DNA from: Planctomycetota bacterium
GTDB taxonomy: Bacteria; Planctomycetota; Planctomycetia; Pirellulales; Pirellulaceae
DNA length: 64,000 bases
Reading direction: 5' to 3'
Assembly: GCA_963204915.1 (NCBI GenBank)
Contig: CAUJHS010000090.1
Location: 124,001-188,000, forward strand
The stretch's first letter is position 1. Every line of letters starts with the position of its first letter. A program made the translations under genes and the position numbers. Under the pieces are notes generated by a model. The model did no database searches. It was not told the DNA's origin and worked only from the letters and a program-made list of their open reading frames with translations. This document shows, in pieces, positions 26,202 through 34,455 of this stretch.

Positions 26202-27143
26202 ATGCCGCTTGATCCTCAAGTTCGAAAATTCCTCGATCAGTTGAAGAAGACCGGCGCTGTACCTCCTGAACAATTGCCACTGGCGGAAGCTCGCCGGCAA
26301 ATGGAGGAAGCCAGCCTCGCACTCGGCTCAGCGCCTGCAATTCGTTCCATCGAAGAACGAACCATTCCCTGTTCAGGCGGCGATATTCCTATCCGCATTT
26401 ATCGCGATCTTGACGAAAAGAACGCGCCCGGCGTAGTCTATTTCCACGGAGGCGGCTGGGTCATCGGGAGTGTTAACACGCACGATAAGCTTTGCCGCGA
26501 ACTGGCGCGCGACTCTGGCGCCGTCGTGATCGCAGTAGATTACCGTTTGGCGCCCGAGCACAAATTTCCCGCTGCGGCCGATGACGCATTCGCCGTGACG
26601 TCTTGGACCGCGGAACAGGCGTCGCAACTAGGAATTGATCGACGCAAACTTATCGTCGCGGGCGACAGCGCTGGTGGCAACTTAGCCGCCATAACTTGCC
26701 TGTTAGCGCGCGATCGTCAAGGACCGAACATCTCGATGCAAATTTTGATTTACCCAATTACGGATTTCAACTTTGAGACGGGTTCGTATCGCGACAATGC
26801 TCAAGGGTATTACTTGTCACGTGAAACAATGCAGTGGTTCTGGGCCGAATACCTCACGGCCCCAGCCGATGGTGTGAATCCTTATGCTTCGCCTTTACGC
26901 GCTGAGCGAGTTGAAGGTTTACCCTCAGCGCTCGTATTGACGGCTGAATACGATCCATTGCGTGACGAAGGCGAGGCCTACGCCAGACGGCTAGCCGCGG
27001 CCGGCGTCAACGTCGAACTAACCAGGTATGCCGGAATGATCCATGGCTTCGTACGCCGCCAGGACGCATTTGCGCAAGCCTCGAGTGCGTTAAAACAGGT
27101 TTGCGACTCGATCCGCCAAGGCACACCACTCCCCAAGCCATGA
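26202..27143 (+). CDS. Alpha/beta hydrolase, hormone-sensitive-lipase-type esterase
   Basis: A 313-residue esterase. The oxyanion motif YFHGGGWVIGS (about residues 80-90) and the nucleophile motif GDSAGGNLA (about 153-161) define the HSL/family IV (GDSAG) carboxylesterases. The acid residue is in LTAEYDPLRDEGEAYARRL, and the catalytic His in GMIHGFVRR. It hydrolyses esters of short or medium acyl chains; the natural substrate is unknown. No signal peptide, so cytoplasmic. The start at ATG 26202 is preferred over a TTG two codons earlier. No obvious operon partner. Confidence 0.9.
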   Translation: MPLDPQVRKFLDQLKKTGAVPPEQLPLAEARRQMEEASLALGSAPAIRSIEERTIPCSGGDIPIRIYRDLDEKNAPGVVYFHGGGWVIGSVNTHDKLCRELARDSGAVVIAVDYRLAPEHKFPAAADDAFAVTSWTAEQASQLGIDRRKLIVAGDSAGGNLAAITCLLARDRQGPNISMQILIYPITDFNFETGSYRDNAQGYYLSRETMQWFWAEYLTAPADGVNPYASPLRAERVEGLPSALVLTAEYDPLRDEGEAYARRLAAAGVNVELTRYAGMIHGFVRRQDAFAQASSALKQVCDSIRQGTPLPKP

Positions 27144-27277
27144 AACGAGAGAGCGTTGGTTGCTTGCGCCAATGCGGAGCTTTCTTCCACAGCCGGGCAT
27201 AGTGGGCATGCAGGCGTTTGTGTCTTTGCTGCAAGCGTCTTGCCGTGATCCATTATCAGAGTTGTTCGCCCGACTGG

Positions 27278-28147
27278 TTAACCAAAACGGTTTTCTTGGA
27301 CCTGCCGCGTTGGTTCGATCAGTTCAGGCGGCTCGTTGGTCAGATGTCCAATTCCCGTAACGAACTCTAGTTCATCAATCGTCTTTTCGGTTTCGAGCAA
27401 ACTGTTCGCCATCGCGTTAACGTTGGTAGAGACAAAATCCGCCTCGTGAGGTCGAATCGACGCCTCAGCCAAAAACTTGATCTTGTTTTCCAGCCGATCA
27501 ATTTCCAGTTCGACGTATTCAAAATTCGTTTGCGCCTTTTGGTGGTTGTCGAGTCGTGTCCGACACGTAGCCAAATTATCTTTCAAGGTGCGACGAATCT
27601 TCTCCGCCTGTTGCGACTCACTCCCTGCGTCGAGATCAGCTAAGCGATTTTCCAAGCGTTCAATGTCTTTGTGAATCAGGTCAATCTGAGCCTCGTCCAA
27701 GTACCGCGTGAGCGAATGCCGTGTGTACAGCAAACGCAAGTAAATCCACAATAGGCGGTCCAAGCCTTCTAAATGAAGCGAGTCGAGCGGCGCTTCGTCG
27801 ACACGGCCCGGTTCGCGCAGGTCGCCGGCAATATCGCGGAGTTCACGGCATTGACGACGCAGCTGCTCATAACGCTCTCGGGTGTCCTCAGGAAGTTCAC
27901 GTAAGATGCGCCGTACAATTGCTTCGTTCTCAGACGCAAGTTTTTGACGCCGAGCACTAGCTTCATTGACGTTCACGTAGTTTCGAAAGCGGGGATTCAT
28001 CGAGACGAGCCCCAAATACGCTGCTTCGGCGGCGAGTACCGACGGGACCGCGTATTCGGGATGCCAAAGCATGGACGCCCCGAGTCCGGCGAACAGAGCC
28101 AGCAGGTTCCAGCGGTTAGTGAAGGCCGCCTTCCAATACTTTCCCAT
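27278..28147 (-). CDS. Membrane-anchored coiled-coil protein (fourth gene of the PspA/AAA unit)
   Basis: A 289-residue protein. Two hydrophobic segments at the N-terminus (RWNLLALFAGLGASMLW and YAVPSVLAAEAAYLGLVSM, about residues 12-50) look like a membrane hairpin. From about residue 60 the rest is strongly charged and heptad-rich, with Arg/Glu-rich helices (ENEAIVRRILRELPEDTRERYEQLRRQCRELRD, IERLENRLADLDAG, EYVELEIDRLENKIKFL), so a long coiled coil on one membrane face. No known domain. It starts 11 bases after the 97-residue gene and ends the minus-strand unit with PspA and the AAA+ ATPase. Inferred: a membrane receptor or scaffold for that machinery. The 117 bases to the convergent esterase gene show no gene. 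Confidence 0.7.
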   Translation of the reverse strand: MGKYWKAAFTNRWNLLALFAGLGASMLWHPEYAVPSVLAAEAAYLGLVSMNPRFRNYVNVNEASARRQKLASENEAIVRRILRELPEDTRERYEQLRRQCRELRDIAGDLREPGRVDEAPLDSLHLEGLDRLLWIYLRLLYTRHSLTRYLDEAQIDLIHKDIERLENRLADLDAGSESQQAEKIRRTLKDNLATCRTRLDNHQKAQTNFEYVELEIDRLENKIKFLAEASIRPHEADFVSTNVNAMANSLLETEKTIDELEFVTGIGHLTNEPPELIEPTRQVQENRFG

Positions 28148-28158
28148 GATCTGCAGAG

Positions 28159-28452
28159 TTAAAGGTCAAGCTTTGTCGCGGGACGCGCTTCGTGCAGTGA
28201 ATGTAAGAACTGCATCAGATTGTACGCCGAGAGTTCGCACATGAGTTGCGTTACCTTTTCGTGCGTCGCGTCATCCAGCGAAGGTTCGACCTCTTTCATC
28301 AAACTAACCAGGCGTTCCTCCTGCCGTTCAACTTCTGCGGCATCGACTCGCCCATCGGCCAGGGCGTCGATAAAAGAACTAAGTTTCTGTGCATATTGAT
28401 CGATCAATGGCTCTTGGGTTTTATCGTCAAGCCAACTTTTGCGTTTCGCCAT
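28159..28452 (-). CDS. Small conserved-looking helical protein (third gene of the PspA/AAA unit)
   Basis: A 97-residue acidic protein starting MAKRKSWLDDKTQEPLIDQYAQKL with GGGAAC upstream. It is predicted wholly helical: DALADGRVDAAEVERQEERLVSLMKEVEPSLDDATHEKVTQLMCELSAYNLMQFLHSL. No recognised family and no membrane segment. It lies 104 bases after the AAA+ gene and 11 bases before the coiled-coil membrane protein gene. Size and position suggest an adaptor or regulator of the ATPase. An in-frame start at 28539 would add a 29-residue extension that overlaps little of the upstream gap and looks non-coding. Confidence 0.65.
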   Translation of the reverse strand: MAKRKSWLDDKTQEPLIDQYAQKLSSFIDALADGRVDAAEVERQEERLVSLMKEVEPSLDDATHEKVTQLMCELSAYNLMQFLHSLHEARPATKLDL

Positions 28453-28556
28453 GATTGTGTTCCCAAAATGAGCAAGCCGCGCGGTCCCGCGCGGAAGAAT
28501 GAAGGGGCCCGGCAACAACTTATGCTTCCCTTCGCACACGTGCGTGACGAGCGGGC

Positions 28557-30356
28557 CTATAAGTCCTCCAATAATACACGAATCTCTTTAAGTCGCTCCT
28601 GAAGTCGCGTGCGACCATCCGGTTGCGCAAGGGCTTGCCGCCAATGTTCGGGCAAGAATGCGCGGTCGGTGCATTCCAAAACGGCAACCAATTCCTGCAT
28701 TTCCTTTTCCAAGCCCTGCGCCGAGGGAATAAACCGTTCAACGGCGGTTTGCATATCGACTTTGTCGATGATTTCCCGCCCATCCGACATCGCCCGACGT
28801 TTCGCGGCCAGGACAATGCTTTCGATATCGGCGCCGCTCAAATCGCCCGCGGGCGCCGATTGCGGTAGAGCGTTGTCGGCAAGGCCCGTTTTGTTCTTGC
28901 GAGCCATCACACGAAACATTTCCAGGATTTCGTTCTGATCTTCTGGATAAAACAGCGGGATGTGAACTTCCGCGCGGCCCTGCCGCTTTAAGTCGATTGG
29001 CAGGAGATCAGGACGCGATGTGAGGAGCATCCAAATGATGCGCCCGCGGTATTGCGTATCGCCCATTTGACTGGCGATCATCGAGAACACGCGGCCCGAC
29101 GTGCCTGAGTCTCCGCTTGCTTCGCGATTTCCCAAGGCGGCGTCGGCTTCATCGACGATGACCACCACCGGGCCGAGTGAGCGCAATACGGTCAGCACGT
29201 GCTCGAGGTTGCCTTCCGTCTCGCCTACATACTTGGATCGAAAATTCCGCAGTTCGACACACGGGATGCCAATCGAACCAGCGTAGCATTCGGCCAGAAA
29301 GGTTTTGCCCGTACCAACCGGGCCGCAAAACAGGTAGCCCATGGGAGCGGCTTCCAAACGCCCTTCACCAATCCAGGCGGCGTCTTGCCGAAGTCGCTCT
29401 TTTGCTGCTTCGTGACCAACGACCAGATCCAGGTTGTGCTTTGGCTCCACAAATTCTACGAGGCCCTGACATTGGCGCTCGATAATCGCTTTTTTTAGCC
29501 GCCGAAACTCCTGTGGATCAAGGCCCGCTTCCGTTCTTACAGCCCGTGAAAGCACAACATTCAAGTTCGTAAGGTTAAGGCCGTTCGTCAGTTCGGCGAG
29601 AGATTCGGCGGTAAAGTTTTTTAGTTTCGCCGAACCGTTTTCACCAACCGACTTCTCGATAAATCGTTGGCGTTCTTCAATGCTGGGAAGCGGAACTTCA
29701 ATCGTCGCGGCATGGGGGTTTTGCACCAACCGTCCATTCAGTTCGGTCAGTTTATCGACGATGAGGCAAAACGCCATGTTGACCCGTTTAATGTACGGGT
29801 TCTGCGCCCAACCTAAAAAACGGACGAGCCTAGAAGCTTGTCCGCGAGCTAACGAAGCAAGATCGCCTTCGGGAATTAGGTACTGCGCATGATTGAATAA
29901 CAACGCGATACGTTTACGTTTTGCGGCGTCGTCCTCAAGTAAATTGCGTTGCACCAATCGATCCAAGAGATCCAATGCCTGGTCTGGATCGCGCGACCAA
30001 GTGGCCGGAGAACCAATCACGGCGCTCGCGTTGCGCATCATCTCTTGGTGACGCTGAGCGTTCGCGCCGCCCAAGGCGCGGAGTCCGCTGCCTTGGTCAA
30101 ACCCCATGACAATTTCCCAAGCGCCAAATACTTGCGTCGCGAGAAATTCGCTAAGGCTAACAAATTTTTCTCCGCCATCGGCCGCAGGGCAGCGCACCAG
30201 ATCATGGACGTTCCCATGAAGGACAAAACTGCATGTTGCGCCCGAAAAATACAAGTCAGCCATTTCCCTCGCCCACGGCGGGTACCACGGGGGAATGGCC
30301 GGCGCCGCAGGCAAGATTGATGGTTCGCGAACGGGCATTGATGTAGCTTCGTTCAT
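28557..30356 (-). CDS. AAA+ ATPase, Vps4/CDC48/Ycf46-like, partner of PspA homologue
   Basis: A 599-residue protein. Residues ~30-290 form a degenerate N-terminal AAA-like region (no Walker A), including RIALLFNHAQYLIPEG and PHAATIEVPLPSIEERQRFIE, like that of Ycf46-type ATPases. Residues ~310-540 are an intact classical AAA domain: Walker A GPVGTGKT (345-352), pore loop SKYVGETEGN with an aromatic Tyr (374-383), Walker B VVVIVDEADA (396-405), the second region of homology LLTSRPDLLPIDLKRQGR with sensor and arginine residues (445-461), and sensor-2-side helix SGADIESIVLAAKRRAM. Classical AAA ATPases of this type thread or disassemble protein polymers. It starts 41 bases downstream of the PspA-like gene, so co-transcription is likely. 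The natural partner is inferred to be the PspA polymer. Confidence 0.88.
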   Translation of the reverse strand: MNEATSMPVREPSILPAAPAIPPWYPPWAREMADLYFSGATCSFVLHGNVHDLVRCPAADGGEKFVSLSEFLATQVFGAWEIVMGFDQGSGLRALGGANAQRHQEMMRNASAVIGSPATWSRDPDQALDLLDRLVQRNLLEDDAAKRKRIALLFNHAQYLIPEGDLASLARGQASRLVRFLGWAQNPYIKRVNMAFCLIVDKLTELNGRLVQNPHAATIEVPLPSIEERQRFIEKSVGENGSAKLKNFTAESLAELTNGLNLTNLNVVLSRAVRTEAGLDPQEFRRLKKAIIERQCQGLVEFVEPKHNLDLVVGHEAAKERLRQDAAWIGEGRLEAAPMGYLFCGPVGTGKTFLAECYAGSIGIPCVELRNFRSKYVGETEGNLEHVLTVLRSLGPVVVIVDEADAALGNREASGDSGTSGRVFSMIASQMGDTQYRGRIIWMLLTSRPDLLPIDLKRQGRAEVHIPLFYPEDQNEILEMFRVMARKNKTGLADNALPQSAPAGDLSGADIESIVLAAKRRAMSDGREIIDKVDMQTAVERFIPSAQGLEKEMQELVAVLECTDRAFLPEHWRQALAQPDGRTRLQERLKEIRVLLEDL

Positions 30357-30397
30357 GGGATGAAGGCGCCAACGAAGGACCGTCGTTTACGCGTCGC

Positions 30398-31150
30398 TCA
30401 ACTTTCGACTTGCGTTTGCCGTTCGACGGGGCCAAGCTGCTTCTCGCTTTGGGGCACATTCACCGTTTCGGGCGTGACTAAGCCCATTTCGACTTCGAAC
30501 TGCCGCAGAGCGTCTGCGGCCAGGGCCGACTCCATGGCTTGCTCGCGCTGAACGTCCTCCAGGCCTTCTTCCGATAAATCTGCGGCAACTCGCGCCTTAG
30601 CGCGGTTGAGGCTAATTTTGTCTTCGATAACGGCTTCGATCTGACCGAAATCCGTGGTTACGTCAAAGTCGAACGATTGCGCTAGTTTCGCCATCTCCGC
30701 TTCTGCACGGCTCATCTTAATTTCGGCGTCATAACGTTTGATCTTATCTCGCACTTTCGCCAGTTTGTCGTTCGCGTGCTTAATTTTGGTTACGTTATTG
30801 CCATACGCTTTTTCATGCATTTCAAGCTGCGTTTGGTTTTCGGCGAGTTCTTCCTTCGCTTGCTGCAACTCCAAGGCGAACTTTGCGGCCGTTTCACGAT
30901 CGCCGGCTTGCAAATACGCCTTGACCTTCGCCGCGAGTTGGTCGACATGCTTTTTGTCGCGGGCGACTTGCAAAGTTACTCGCTCGACCAGGGCGCGATA
31001 TTGTTCAAGCCCCACGCGTCCGGTCTTTAACTCTTCCACCGCGGTATCATACTCATATTGCATCTGAGCAATTGGATCGGTCGACCAGAAGAAGTTGGCA
31101 ACCTTATTCAATTGCGCCCGCAACGCGGACCACATTTTTCCAAAGATCAT
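30398..31150 (-). CDS. PspA/Vipp1 (IM30)-family, ESCRT-III-like membrane-remodelling protein
   Basis: A 250-residue protein beginning MIFGKMWSALRAQLNKVANFF, equivalent to the amphipathic helix 0 of PspA/Vipp1, then DPIAQMQYEYDTAVEELKTGRVGLEQYRALVERVTLQVARDKKHVDQL, a long helical hairpin, and EMHEKAYGNNVTKIKHANDKLAKVRDKIKRYDAEIKMSRAEAEMAKL. About 20 percent of the residues are Lys or Arg with heptad spacing; there is no transmembrane segment. PspA/Vipp1 belongs to the ESCRT-III superfamily and polymerises on inner membranes to repair or reshape them. The C-terminal ~25 residues are a Gln/Pro/Glu-rich tail. The ATG at 31150 is chosen by alignment to the family start; a GGA-preceded ATG at 31135 is possible. 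First gene of the unit with an AAA+ ATPase. Confidence 0.85.
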   Translation of the reverse strand: MIFGKMWSALRAQLNKVANFFWSTDPIAQMQYEYDTAVEELKTGRVGLEQYRALVERVTLQVARDKKHVDQLAAKVKAYLQAGDRETAAKFALELQQAKEELAENQTQLEMHEKAYGNNVTKIKHANDKLAKVRDKIKRYDAEIKMSRAEAEMAKLAQSFDFDVTTDFGQIEAVIEDKISLNRAKARVAADLSEEGLEDVQREQAMESALAADALRQFEVEMGLVTPETVNVPQSEKQLGPVERQTQVES

Positions 31151-31812
31151 GGTGATTGCGATGGGTGAAAAGGCACGGAAGGACCGCGGACCAAGGAACG
31201 CGGAAAAACAGCTTGACCCAGCAATGGCGTACTGAGACAAACGGAACGCAACAACGATAATCGAGATTTGACGAACCAACGAATTCGCGAATCCCCATCC
31301 CATCGTTTTTCTATCGTAGGGGGATGCGCAAGTCAATCAGCGCAGCCACAGAGGCGATTGCAGCGTCCCAGGAATTTTGCGGTCCGAAGAGTTGCCGCAA
31401 TTGCGAAATGCCCTTCACCCACGGCCGCATCAAGAATGTGTCGAGATTTCACGACCAGAAATTTCTGCGCGGTTAAGCAAATATGCATGCGATTGAGTGG
31501 ACTTGTCGTGCGTCAAGGAGTTGGCTGGTCACTTTCGCTAATCTCGTGTCGTAAAAGCGGACTTCCCCAGCCTCGTTGCTAAGCCCTCTCGTCGCCCGAT
31601 CATTGTCCAAGTGCAGCGTCGCTTCTCCATCGCCCCGGCTTCCTTGCTTCGAAGCGGAAAGGTTTGGATTACGGCCGTTCAAAATGACCTTTCCGCTCCA
31701 ACACCCAATCGAAACTCGACCGCAACCTCCCCGCGATGTTGCATTCAATCGGCAGTCTTGTAACTTACGCCAACCCTATGCAACTCGTGCGAGAATGAAA
31801 GTCTAAAGCACT
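31151..31812. other. 662-base intergenic region upstream of the PspA unit
   Basis: It holds the promoter of the PspA/AAA unit and the end of the DUF4190 gene. Open frames inside it (for example minus strand 31473-31748) lack a ribosome-binding site and have no recognisable product. No sigma54-type -24/-12 pair (as used by enterobacterial pspA) could be identified with confidence. I see no gene. Confidence 0.5.
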
Positions 31813-32337
31813 TTAGCGATCGTGACGCCGAACTAGATCATCGCCGTTATCAAATTTTTGATCTGGACCCGCGCTACGGATGACGTAGTCGCCATCATCA
31901 TACAGGTCGTATCGCAAGGCGCCTTTCCAAGCGTCAACGTATTGCAGGACCATCTTATTGCCCGCAATACCCTCCGGCAGCCGCCCGACGTCGGCGCGGT
32001 GCTGTTCGATCACAGCTTCAGCCTCGGTCATGGCGGCGCGGGTAAGCTCCTTGCGAGCAGTTTCCTCGACGGCAGCCGCATTCATGGCTTGCGCGCCGAC
32101 CAAAGTGACGACGAAACCAATCCATAATGTCCCGATCAAACCGATAACGAGACCCGAGATCGCAGCTCCACGCGGCTTTCTGGATAGCGCCAGGAAACTC
32201 ATCAAGAGGCCAATCGGGCTGAGCAGTCCGCAAGTGAATAGCCCAAGTAACGAAGTCCAAAACCCAGCCTTCCCCAAACGATTAGGAAGTGGGGGACCAA
32301 TATAGATCACTTCGCGTGGGTAGGGCGTATGAGGCAT
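31813..32337 (-). CDS. DUF4190 membrane protein with pseudopilin-like C-terminus
   Basis: A 174-residue protein. After a short N-terminus (PHTPYPREVIYIGPPLPNRLGKAG), two membrane segments, FWTSLLGLFTCGLLSPIGLLMSFLALSRKPRGAAISGLVIGLIGTLWIGFVVTLVG, match the DUF4190 layout. The soluble C-terminal part ends in WKGALRYDLYDDGDYVIRSAGPDQKFDNGDDLV, similar to the calcium-binding beta region of type II secretion major pseudopilins (GspG: WG.PY...Y.IRSAGPDG.FGTDDDI). Many planctomycetes have such fusions. Start ATG 32337. Probable envelope protein, function unknown. Confidence 0.72.
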   Translation of the reverse strand: MPHTPYPREVIYIGPPLPNRLGKAGFWTSLLGLFTCGLLSPIGLLMSFLALSRKPRGAAISGLVIGLIGTLWIGFVVTLVGAQAMNAAAVEETARKELTRAAMTEAEAVIEQHRADVGRLPEGIAGNKMVLQYVDAWKGALRYDLYDDGDYVIRSAGPDQKFDNGDDLVRRHDR

Positions 32338-32533
32338 CGTACGATCTCGCGTCGAGGGATTGTCGTTGAGGAAGGGCGGCAGCAATCCGCCCTACTCTGT
32401 AATTCGAAGCAAAACCGTAATTCTTGCTCTTTCGCGCCCAATTTTTCATAAGTCGGCTTCTTAAACTGAGAAGCCGATCCATTATTTGCCGTTCATGTTT
32501 CACCAATCCTCTGCCGCTTGTCGTCCCGTTATT

Positions 32534-33835
32534 CTACCCGCTTGTCGACGGCGACACGTCATCGGGAGCGGGCGCGGGTGATTCGTCGATGGGCGCCGGC
32601 ACAGTTGTGGGAGGAGATTCCGCGGAGGGGGCGGGCTCTCCCACAGGAGCAGGAACGATGCTAGGAGCCGCTTCTGTGATAGGCGCAGGCGCCGTGACTG
32701 GAGGCGCCGATTCAACTTCGATTGAATCACTCGTGACAGGCGGCGATTCAACGGCAGGAGCGGTACCGGGCAAGGCCGCACTCTCGACCGTCGCTGGTGC
32801 TCCGGACTCAACCAAAACGGGATCTTCCTGTTCTCCCCCGGTTCCAGGTGGGGCCGCGATAACGGGAAACTCACGATGCTTTTCGACGATCCCTTCCGGA
32901 TTCCACCACGTCCACTTACCGCTTTGCTGGTCGAGGACGTAATCGCCGTGAGTCCATTTCTGGCCATTCGGATGCCACCAAGTCCACGGACCAATTTTCG
33001 CCCCTCCGGCGAATGCTCCTTCCGATTCCTTTTGGCCATTCGGAAACCACCAAGTCCACTTTCCATCGCGCACCTTACCACCGGCAACGGACACTACGAT
33101 CGTACTGGCTTGACCGAGCCACCAATCGTATGTCGTTTTTGTATTTTCCTTTCCATAGAGGTACCATCCTTCCCAATGCTTCCGACCGGGACCATACCAC
33201 GCTACTTCAAACTTTCGTAAGCGACCGCCGACGTATTGTTCGCTGCCGTTGGCGATTCCCGCTTGATTCCACTGTGTGACTTTTCCGTCGGGAATTCCGT
33301 TGACATAGGTTAACTCGCGAAGTTTCTGTCCATTGGGGTAATACCACGTCCAAATGCCGTGAGGCGCTCCCGCCAGGAAACTCCACTCACTCACTTTTTG
33401 TTTATTGCGGTCATAAATCGTCCAAAGGCCCTCAATTTGTCCCTCGACAAAACTCGCCTCGGAAAGAAAAGGCTCTTGATATGGCGCGTAAATCGCCTCC
33501 TGAAGCAGGGGAGACTCTTCCCGGTACATCCATTTGGTCCAAAGTCCGTTGCGTTTGCCCAACACAAAGTTTCCTCCTCCCAGCCTTTTGCCGTCAGGAG
33601 CAAACAAGGTAAAGGCGCCATCATTTACATAATCCCCGTTTTCGTTTTGAATCACATGACGTTCGATGCGAACAGCGCCATTCGGGTAGCGCTCTCGGAT
33701 AACCTCCCCTCCGAGGGGTGGCGCAGGATCATCGGCCATTCCTACACAGGAAAACAGGGTGAGAGATGCGACCAACGTAAAGGCGCTCGCGAACACCACA
33801 GGGGCGAGCCGGCCAAACCACCCGTGAACGACCAT
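32534..33835 (-). CDS. Secreted MORN-like repeat protein with Pro/Ala/Glu-rich tail
   Basis: A 433-residue product. The ATG at 33835 follows AGGAG and begins a signal sequence with possible lipobox (LVASLTLFSC). From ~40 to ~320 there are seven or eight ~24-residue repeats of the G.W.WWYPNGQK..EG.[FY]..G type (for example GKWTWWFPNGQKESEGAFAGG, GPWTWWHPNGQKWTHGDYVLD), related to MORN/YwqK-antitoxin-like repeats. The last ~110 residues are low-complexity Pro/Ala/Ser/Glu/Val. A longer frame back to 34138 has no supporting start. MORN-like repeats are extended beta hairpins used for protein or lipid contact. Function unknown. Confidence 0.75.
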   Translation of the reverse strand: MVVHGWFGRLAPVVFASAFTLVASLTLFSCVGMADDPAPPLGGEVIRERYPNGAVRIERHVIQNENGDYVNDGAFTLFAPDGKRLGGGNFVLGKRNGLWTKWMYREESPLLQEAIYAPYQEPFLSEASFVEGQIEGLWTIYDRNKQKVSEWSFLAGAPHGIWTWYYPNGQKLRELTYVNGIPDGKVTQWNQAGIANGSEQYVGGRLRKFEVAWYGPGRKHWEGWYLYGKENTKTTYDWWLGQASTIVVSVAGGKVRDGKWTWWFPNGQKESEGAFAGGAKIGPWTWWHPNGQKWTHGDYVLDQQSGKWTWWNPEGIVEKHREFPVIAAPPGTGGEQEDPVLVESGAPATVESAALPGTAPAVESPPVTSDSIEVESAPPVTAPAPITEAAPSIVPAPVGEPAPSAESPPTTVPAPIDESPAPAPDDVSPSTSG

Positions 33836-34044
33836 AGAACAGGGCTCCTGGAAGGCAGAAACGAAAATATTGAGGCGATTACCGTAGTAATCCGTTTTTT
33901 GAGAATTGGTCGGACACCGCATTAAGAAAATGAGGAGTCGCGCGGCGCCAAATGAAACCACCAAGTATAAAGAACAGAAGGGCTCGGAAGCGGAACCACC
34001 CAACTTGACTGCCCGTCTTCCCACTAAAGTACCAAGGAAAAAAT

Positions 34045-34449
34045 ATGATGCAACGCCAAACCTCCATAATTTGCCTCGTCGTTTGCAACGTGCTGTCGAT
34101 GATCGGAGCGGCGCATGCCGATGAACAAGTGAAACCAAACGATCAACTCCTACGACATGTAGTGCTCTTTCAATTTAAGGCCGATGTAACGCCGGCTCAG
34201 GTGCAGGAAGTAGTCGATGCATTTGCGGCGCTCCCCAAAAAGATTGATGCGATTCAGGATTTCGAGTGGGGCACCGACGTGAGCGTTGAGAACAAGGCGC
34301 AGGGTTTTACGCACGGCTTCGTTGTTACCTTTCGCTCGAAAGAAGACCGTGACGAATACCTACCCCACCCTGAACACAAAAAGTTTGTTCAACTCGTTGG
34401 GCCAAGAATCGAGAACGTCTTGGTGTTCGACTATTGGACCAAGAAGTAA
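34045..34449 (+). CDS. Exported Dabb (stress-responsive A/B barrel) domain protein
   Basis: A 134-residue protein with an N-terminal signal peptide (SIICLVVCNVLSMIGAAHA). The domain LLRHVVLFQFKADVTPAQVQEVVDAFAALPKKIDAIQDFEWGTDVSVENKAQGFTHGFVVTFRSKEDRDEYLPHPEHKKFVQLVGPRIENVLVFDYW (about 35-134) is the dimeric alpha/beta-barrel Dabb fold, with the typical His-containing first strand and YL.HP..H.. motif. Members include small stress proteins and some cyclases; the cellular role is not defined. AAGGA stands before the ATG. Its stop is six bases from the stop of the convergent GH81 gene. Confidence 0.88.
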   Translation: MMQRQTSIICLVVCNVLSMIGAAHADEQVKPNDQLLRHVVLFQFKADVTPAQVQEVVDAFAALPKKIDAIQDFEWGTDVSVENKAQGFTHGFVVTFRSKEDRDEYLPHPEHKKFVQLVGPRIENVLVFDYWTKK

Positions 34450-34455
34450 AGGTCG

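Noticed and set aside
31473-31748. Minus-strand 91-residue frame upstream of the PspA gene
   Set aside because: No ribosome-binding site or known motif; treated as non-coding.
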